This document shows, one piece after another, positions 5,783 to 9,247 of a DNA stretch of 9,247 bases. The first letter of the stretch is position 1, and the number at the start of each line of letters is the position of its first letter. Under the pieces are notes generated by a model that made no database searches, was not told the origin of the DNA, and saw only the letters and a list, made by a program, of their open reading frames with translations. The position numbers were made by a program, and so were the translations under genes. Origin of the DNA: an uncultured Lachnospiraceae bacterium (GTDB taxonomy: Bacteria; Bacillota; Clostridia; Lachnospirales; Lachnospiraceae); NCBI GenBank assembly GCA_902796045.1, contig CADBNQ010000350.1, positions 1-9,247 on the forward strand, read 5' to 3'.

Positions 5783-7654
5783 TCAGGATAATACTTCCAG
5801 AATCCAGTCTACATCATCGGTTGTCTTCATTTTCTCAAGCACCTCAGGGTTGTCCAGACATCCGGCAATCTTACCCAGAAGATCCAGATGTTCGTCACCG
5901 ATTCCGGCGATACCGAATACCAGCTGTGCCTTCTCATCTCCGAAGTCAACGCCGTCGGGGTACTGGAGCATGGTGATGGCTGTCTTCTTGACAGTTCCCT
6001 TGGCCTGGGCTGTTCCATGAGGAATGGCAATGCCCATGCCCATGTAGGTGCTGACCAGACGCTCTCTTTCAAGCATGGCGTCAATGTACTGCGGTTCAAC
6101 ACATCCCCGCTCAAGCAGAAGCTCTCCGGCTCTGCGGATGGCCTCTTCCTTGCTGACAGAAGGCTGATTTAAGCAGATGCTTTCCCGTACGATGACGTCC
6201 TTCTTTCCGCCCTTAGCCGCAGGGTCTGCAGCTGCTTTCTCTGTCTCCTGAGGGAGGGTTTCTGCAGGAGCATCCAGAGTTGTCAGCTGCAGATAGAGCG
6301 AATCAAGAGCCGGGTCATTTAAGAAGTTATCTATAGTGACAAGCTGAGCCTGCGGCACCGATTTCTTCGCGCGGTCCTGCAAAGTAGTCTGGACCACTGC
6401 GATGTCACAGTCAGAAGGTATATTGTCAACTGATGTATTGGTTACATTGATATCAGGTCTCACTGCCTTGATCCGGTTGCGGAATTTCGTGGCACCCATA
6501 GCGGAAGAGCCCATACCGGCATCGCATGCAAAGACAACTTTTCTTACAGAACCTGCATCTGTTACTGCGATTGTTTTTTTGGCCTGAGCCTTCATATCTG
6601 CCATCTGTCCCTGAGCCTCTTCAATAGATACTGATGAGCTTGTGGCGCGAATGATGACGGAGGCGATCACGAAGGATACCGCTGCTGCAATCATAACTCC
6701 CAGGAAGATCGGCAGGATCTTGTCCTTCGGTGCCATGGCCATAAAGGCGATGATAGATCCCGGTGAGGACGGTCCCTTCAGTCCGCATCCCGTCAGGGAG
6801 AACCATGTGATGGCACAGATGTTGCCGATGATCGGAGCAATAATGATGACAGGATTCATCAGCACATATGGGAAGTAAATCTCATGGATACCACCCAGGA
6901 AGTGGATGATGATCGCTCCAGGTGCAGAGTCTTTTGTTGCCTTGTCTTTTGAAAATGCCCAGTAGGCAAGGAGGACACCAAGTCCGGGACCTGGGTTGGC
7001 TTCCAGCATGTACATGATGGACTGTCCTGCAGTCTTAACCTGTTCGGCACCAATCGGAGTAAAGATACCGTGGTTGATGGCGTTGTTGAGGAACAGAACC
7101 TTGGCAGGCTCGATAAAGATGGCTGACAGCGGAAGCAGATTGTGATTGATCAGTACGTCTACACCTGCTGTAAGTACTGCCAGGATGGCCGTCATGAACG
7201 GTCCGATCACATAGTATCCCAGTATGGCGATCAGCATACCGAAAATACCGATGGAGAAATTGTTGATCAGCATCTCGAAACCAGCCGGCATGCGGGTTTC
7301 CATAAATTTGTCAAACTTCTTGATGATCCAGCCGGCAAACGGTCCCATAACCATGGCACCCATCAGCATTGGCTGACCATCCGTACCGCCTACACCGGCG
7401 ATACATCCCACAACAGCGATGGCACCCATGACGCCGCCCCGGGCTCCGCCGACGATCTTACCACCTGTATAGGCGATCAGAATCGGAAGCAGATAGGTCA
7501 GCATATAGGGCTGAATGGAAGCAAGCTGTTCGTTAGGCAGCCATCCATCCGGAATAAATAAAGCTGTAATCAATCCCCATGCGATAAAAGCACCGATATT
7601 GGGCATAACCATGGAGGATAAGAACTTACCAAATCTCTGAAGTCCGTTTTTCAT
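5783..7654 (-). CDS. mtlA: PTS mannitol-type permease EIICBA (fused)
   Basis: This 623-residue sugar permease of the phosphotransferase system imports a sugar alcohol (or related sugar) and phosphorylates it using phosphate passed from HPr. Three domains are present in order. The membrane EIIC domain (about 1-340) carries the conserved GGIHE at 254-258. The EIIB domain (about 370-460) has CDAGMGSSAMGA with phosphorylation Cys377. After an Ala/Pro/Glu/Lys-rich linker (about 462-486), the EIIA domain (about 487-623) has IPHGT with phosphorylation His546. The fused layout is that of enterobacterial MtlA; many Firmicutes carry EIIA as a separate MtlF. An in-frame ATG at 7729 would add 25 residues, but the ATG at 7654 has AAGGAG with a 6-nt spacer and begins with MKNGLQRFGKFLSSMVMPNIGAFIAWG in family register, so it is preferred. 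It is the last gene of an operon with a DeoR regulator and a SorE/YggP-like dehydrogenase. Without a mannitol-1-phosphate dehydrogenase or MtlR in view, the substrate may not be mannitol. Confidence 0.93.
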   Translation of the reverse strand: MKNGLQRFGKFLSSMVMPNIGAFIAWGLITALFIPDGWLPNEQLASIQPYMLTYLLPILIAYTGGKIVGGARGGVMGAIAVVGCIAGVGGTDGQPMLMGAMVMGPFAGWIIKKFDKFMETRMPAGFEMLINNFSIGIFGMLIAILGYYVIGPFMTAILAVLTAGVDVLINHNLLPLSAIFIEPAKVLFLNNAINHGIFTPIGAEQVKTAGQSIMYMLEANPGPGLGVLLAYWAFSKDKATKDSAPGAIIIHFLGGIHEIYFPYVLMNPVIIIAPIIGNICAITWFSLTGCGLKGPSSPGSIIAFMAMAPKDKILPIFLGVMIAAAVSFVIASVIIRATSSSVSIEEAQGQMADMKAQAKKTIAVTDAGSVRKVVFACDAGMGSSAMGATKFRNRIKAVRPDINVTNTSVDNIPSDCDIAVVQTTLQDRAKKSVPQAQLVTIDNFLNDPALDSLYLQLTTLDAPAETLPQETEKAAADPAAKGGKKDVIVRESICLNQPSVSKEEAIRRAGELLLERGCVEPQYIDAMLERERLVSTYMGMGIAIPHGTAQAKGTVKKTAITMLQYPDGVDFGDEKAQLVFGIAGIGDEHLDLLGKIAGCLDNPEVLEKMKTTDDVDWILEVLS

Positions 7655-7759
7655 AATACTCTCCTTATAATCCTTATATTCATCACAAACGCAGCTTTGT
7701 TTTGAGGACTGAAAGGTATATATGATCACGAACCGGTTAAAAATGAATCTGTCAGCAGT
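7655..7759 (-). promoter_or_regulatory. DeoR regulator to PTS intergenic region, possible control sites
   Basis: This 105-bp gap holds the PTS ribosome binding site AAGGAG (7666-7661), duplicated upstream as part of ATAAGGATTATAAGGA. It also has a perfect 8-bp palindrome AACCGGTT (7731-7738) and an imperfect dyad ACAAA-N6-TTTGT (7685-7700). I see no convincing -35/-10 pair and no terminator, so PTS transcription probably comes from upstream. The palindromes are candidate DeoR binding sites, but this is weak. Confidence 0.35.
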
Positions 7760-8521
7760 TTACCAGACTTCTACTTCATGCTCCCTGCAGACTTTTAAAA
7801 AAGATGCTGGCAGACGGCCGTCAGATATTACCACATCTATCTCGTCCAGAGAAGCAAAACTGAAGGTGGAGTGTTTCCCAACCTTTGTCGAGTCCATCAG
7901 AGCGATCACTTTTCCCGCACGTTCTATAGCTGTCCGCTTCAGCAGAGATTCTTCGAGAACATTACAGGCAAATCCTTCCCTGTCGTTATAGGAAGTTACT
8001 CCTATAAATGCCAGGTCAAAATTCATCTTCCTGATCTCTTCAATCCCCTGCATCCCGCAGATACTCATACTGTAACGGTTCAGGCTCCCTCCCGGTATCA
8101 GCACCTGAGGGTGTTCAAGTCTTGCCAGCTCCATGGCACAGCTGATGCTGCTGGTGATGATCAGGTTGTCTTTATCGGTCATCTCGGCTGCCAGCATGGT
8201 CGTGGTCGATCCCGAATCCAGGAATATCGCTGTCTGCGGGGAAATCATCTCTTTCGCTTTTAAGGCGATGGCTTTCTTCGCGTCCACGTTCCTCACACTC
8301 CGTCGGCCCAGATAATCATCTGTGCCCACAACAACCTCCACCGACCTGGCTCCACCATGGATCCGCACGATCCTTTTGCTGCTATCCAGGTTCTTAAGAT
8401 CTGTACGGAGAGTCATATCCGAGACATCCGGAAATGCCTCCTTGAGCTGGGCGAAGGACACCTGTCCCTTCTCATTGATCAGTGCAGTTATAGCATTGCG
8501 CCTGCTTTCAACAGAATCCAT
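7760..8521 (-). CDS. DeoR/GlpR-family transcriptional regulator
   Basis: This 253-residue cytosolic regulator has an N-terminal winged helix-turn-helix (about 5-57). The recognition segment SDMTLRTDLKNLDSSKRIVRI is followed by the family HGGA (55-58). The C-terminal sugar-phosphate sensing domain (about 75-235) has LDSGSTTTMLA (101-111), TSSISCA (123-129), PGGSLNR (143-149) and DSTKVGK (210-216), the DeoRC motifs that bind phosphorylated sugar effectors. Such proteins usually repress their own operon until a pathway sugar phosphate is present. It is encoded between the dehydrogenase and PTS genes and is likely their local regulator. The start at 8521 is preceded by AAGGAGG with a short 4-nt spacer. 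That site is partly inside a stem-loop. Mannitol PTS genes of Firmicutes usually pair with the PRD activator MtlR, so a DeoR partner points to a different circuit. Confidence 0.93.
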   Translation of the reverse strand: MDSVESRRNAITALINEKGQVSFAQLKEAFPDVSDMTLRTDLKNLDSSKRIVRIHGGARSVEVVVGTDDYLGRRSVRNVDAKKAIALKAKEMISPQTAIFLDSGSTTTMLAAEMTDKDNLIITSSISCAMELARLEHPQVLIPGGSLNRYSMSICGMQGIEEIRKMNFDLAFIGVTSYNDREGFACNVLEESLLKRTAIERAGKVIALMDSTKVGKHSTFSFASLDEIDVVISDGRLPASFLKVCREHEVEVW

Positions 8522-8527
8522 TCTTCC

Positions 8528-8562
8528 TCCTTCCGGGACCAGTCCAAAAATCCCCGGAAGGA
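8528..8562 (-). promoter_or_regulatory. Stem-loop overlapping the regulator's ribosome binding site
   Basis: On the minus strand TCCTTCCGGG and CCCGGAAGGA form a perfect 10-bp stem around a 15-nt loop. The 3' arm contains most of the AAGGAGG (8532-8526) used by the DeoR gene. The hairpin lies between the dehydrogenase stop (8579) and the regulator start (8521). No U-run follows the stem, so it is not a standard terminator. It could lower translation of the regulator relative to its neighbours or stabilise the upstream mRNA end. Confidence 0.6.
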
Positions 8563-8578
8563 TTACGGTACCGGTCCA

Positions 8579-9247
8579 CTATTGTGTTTGAAAATTAGCC
8601 AGAAGATATTCCTCTGCTTCGGGACACCACAGTCCCTTATGTGCATCTACTATATCTGCAAGAGCAGTAAATCTCTCATCTTCCTTCCCTTTTTCCCTGA
8701 GATCAGTGAGGGCGATCAGAGGCATCTCAATGTGATTGTAGATGAGCTTCTTTCCACCCGGGATCTTGGGAAGATCCAGAATCGTCTCAGCCGCTGCATC
8801 CAGACCGCCGATATGGGTGATCATCACTGCAGGATTGATGCGTCCTGATGCCGTCAGCTCCAGACACTCGATCATGTCTGCCGTATTGCCGCCTGTGGTT
8901 CCCATGACATGCGTAGAGTTATAATGAATGTCATAGAAATTCATCTTTGCGCTGAACTTGGGATCAGTCGGGCCGGCGAAGAAGTTAAGACATCCGTCGC
9001 GTCCCAGCACCCCGCTGGACTGCTCGACCACCGGTGCCACAGGAGCATAACAGAGCACATCGTCAAAGCCTGTGCCTCCGGTCAGTTCGCGAAGGGCTGC
9101 CACCGGATCATCCATGTTGCCGGTGTTCACAAAGTGAAGCTCGATTCCCTTCTCGGCTGCCTCTTCAGTTGGGAAGAGCTCTAAAGCCCTGTCCAGTCTC
9201 TCCTGGTTGACGTCAGTCACCACGATCATGCCAGGTCTTCTGTCACA
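8579..9247 (-). CDS. Zinc-type medium-chain dehydrogenase, SorE/YggP-like, N-terminus cut by window edge
   Basis: The frame is open from the right edge to TAG at 8579, giving 222 residues, about half of a family member of roughly 400. The visible part starts inside the NAD(P)-binding Rossmann fold, with MIVVTDVNQERLDRA as its second strand and acidic cofactor end, and continues to the C-terminus. Features include GGTGFDDVLCYAPVAPVVEQ, the strand LNFFAGPTDPKFSAKMNFYDIHYN, GTTGG, and the ending GKKLIYNHIEMPLIALTDLREKG. This resembles L-sorbose-1-phosphate reductase (SorE) and E. coli YggP rather than ordinary alcohol dehydrogenases; the assignment is from remembered family likeness. The zinc-binding N-terminal half is outside the window. 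The ATG at 9229 is internal, since codons for CDRRPG precede it in frame. The likely role is interconversion of a ketose phosphate and a hexitol phosphate made by the PTS. The DeoR gene follows 57 bp later. Confidence 0.82.
   Translation of the reverse strand, partial: CDRRPGMIVVTDVNQERLDRALELFPTEEAAEKGIELHFVNTGNMDDPVAALRELTGGTGFDDVLCYAPVAPVVEQSSGVLGRDGCLNFFAGPTDPKFSAKMNFYDIHYNSTHVMGTTGGNTADMIECLELTASGRINPAVMITHIGGLDAAAETILDLPKIPGGKKLIYNHIEMPLIALTDLREKGKEDERFTALADIVDAHKGLWCPEAEEYLLANFQTQ

Noticed and set aside
7655..7729. 25-residue N-terminal extension of the PTS permease from the ATG at 7729
   Set aside because: The extension is not hydrophobic or family-like, and the ATG at 7654 has a proper AAGGAG site at 6 nt and starts in register with other mannitol permeases.
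8357..8848. 163-codon plus-strand frame across the dehydrogenase-regulator junction
   Set aside because: It overlaps two well-supported genes on the other strand and resembles no family I know.
1..9247. CRISPR arrays, tRNA or rRNA genes, insertion sequences, phage or defence genes
   Set aside because: None was found on either strand. The window is ordinary chromosomal transport and sugar-use operons without signs of recent transfer.

Overview
The window looks like chromosomal DNA of a gut-type Gram-positive anaerobe, most likely a Clostridia/Lachnospiraceae-like Firmicute. The reasons are strong AGGAGG-type ribosome binding sites before nearly every gene, sigma-A promoters close to consensus, two small FeoA proteins ahead of FeoB, FtsX-type export permeases and a PTS sugar operon. 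This is inferred from gene style; no rRNA or other marker gene is present. All eight supported genes are on the minus strand, so the window is read from right to left.

Right part (9247 to 5743), a sugar operon: a zinc-type dehydrogenase resembling sorbose-1-phosphate reductase (SorE/YggP), cut by the window edge; a DeoR-family regulator; and a fused mannitol-type PTS permease EIICBA. It ends in a strong intrinsic terminator (5743-5778). A 10-bp hairpin covers part of the regulator's ribosome binding site. The PTS would import and phosphorylate a hexitol or ketose, the dehydrogenase would act on the phosphorylated product, and the DeoR protein would sense a sugar phosphate.

Middle part (5711 to 2499): a perfect-consensus promoter drives a MacB/LolD-type ABC ATPase and a 773-residue permease with two FtsX domains. 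Left part (2474 to 1): a second near-consensus promoter drives two FeoA-like proteins and FeoB, the GTPase-gated ferrous iron importer, which runs off the left edge.

The main observation is that these two promoters share an operator not explained by the genes. A 16-bp dyad of the form (A/G)TTAG-N6-CTAA(T/C) occurs twice at each promoter. At feo, one copy exactly fills the -35/-10 spacer and the other covers the expected start site. At the ABC promoter, one copy abuts the -10 box and covers the start site, and another lies in the leader. The unrecognised ABC transporter is therefore probably in the same metal-responsive regulon as the ferrous iron importer. The repressor is not encoded here; a DtxR/IdeR/MntR-like protein is the best guess. 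The remaining intergenic spaces are all shorter than 300 bp and are described in the entries.
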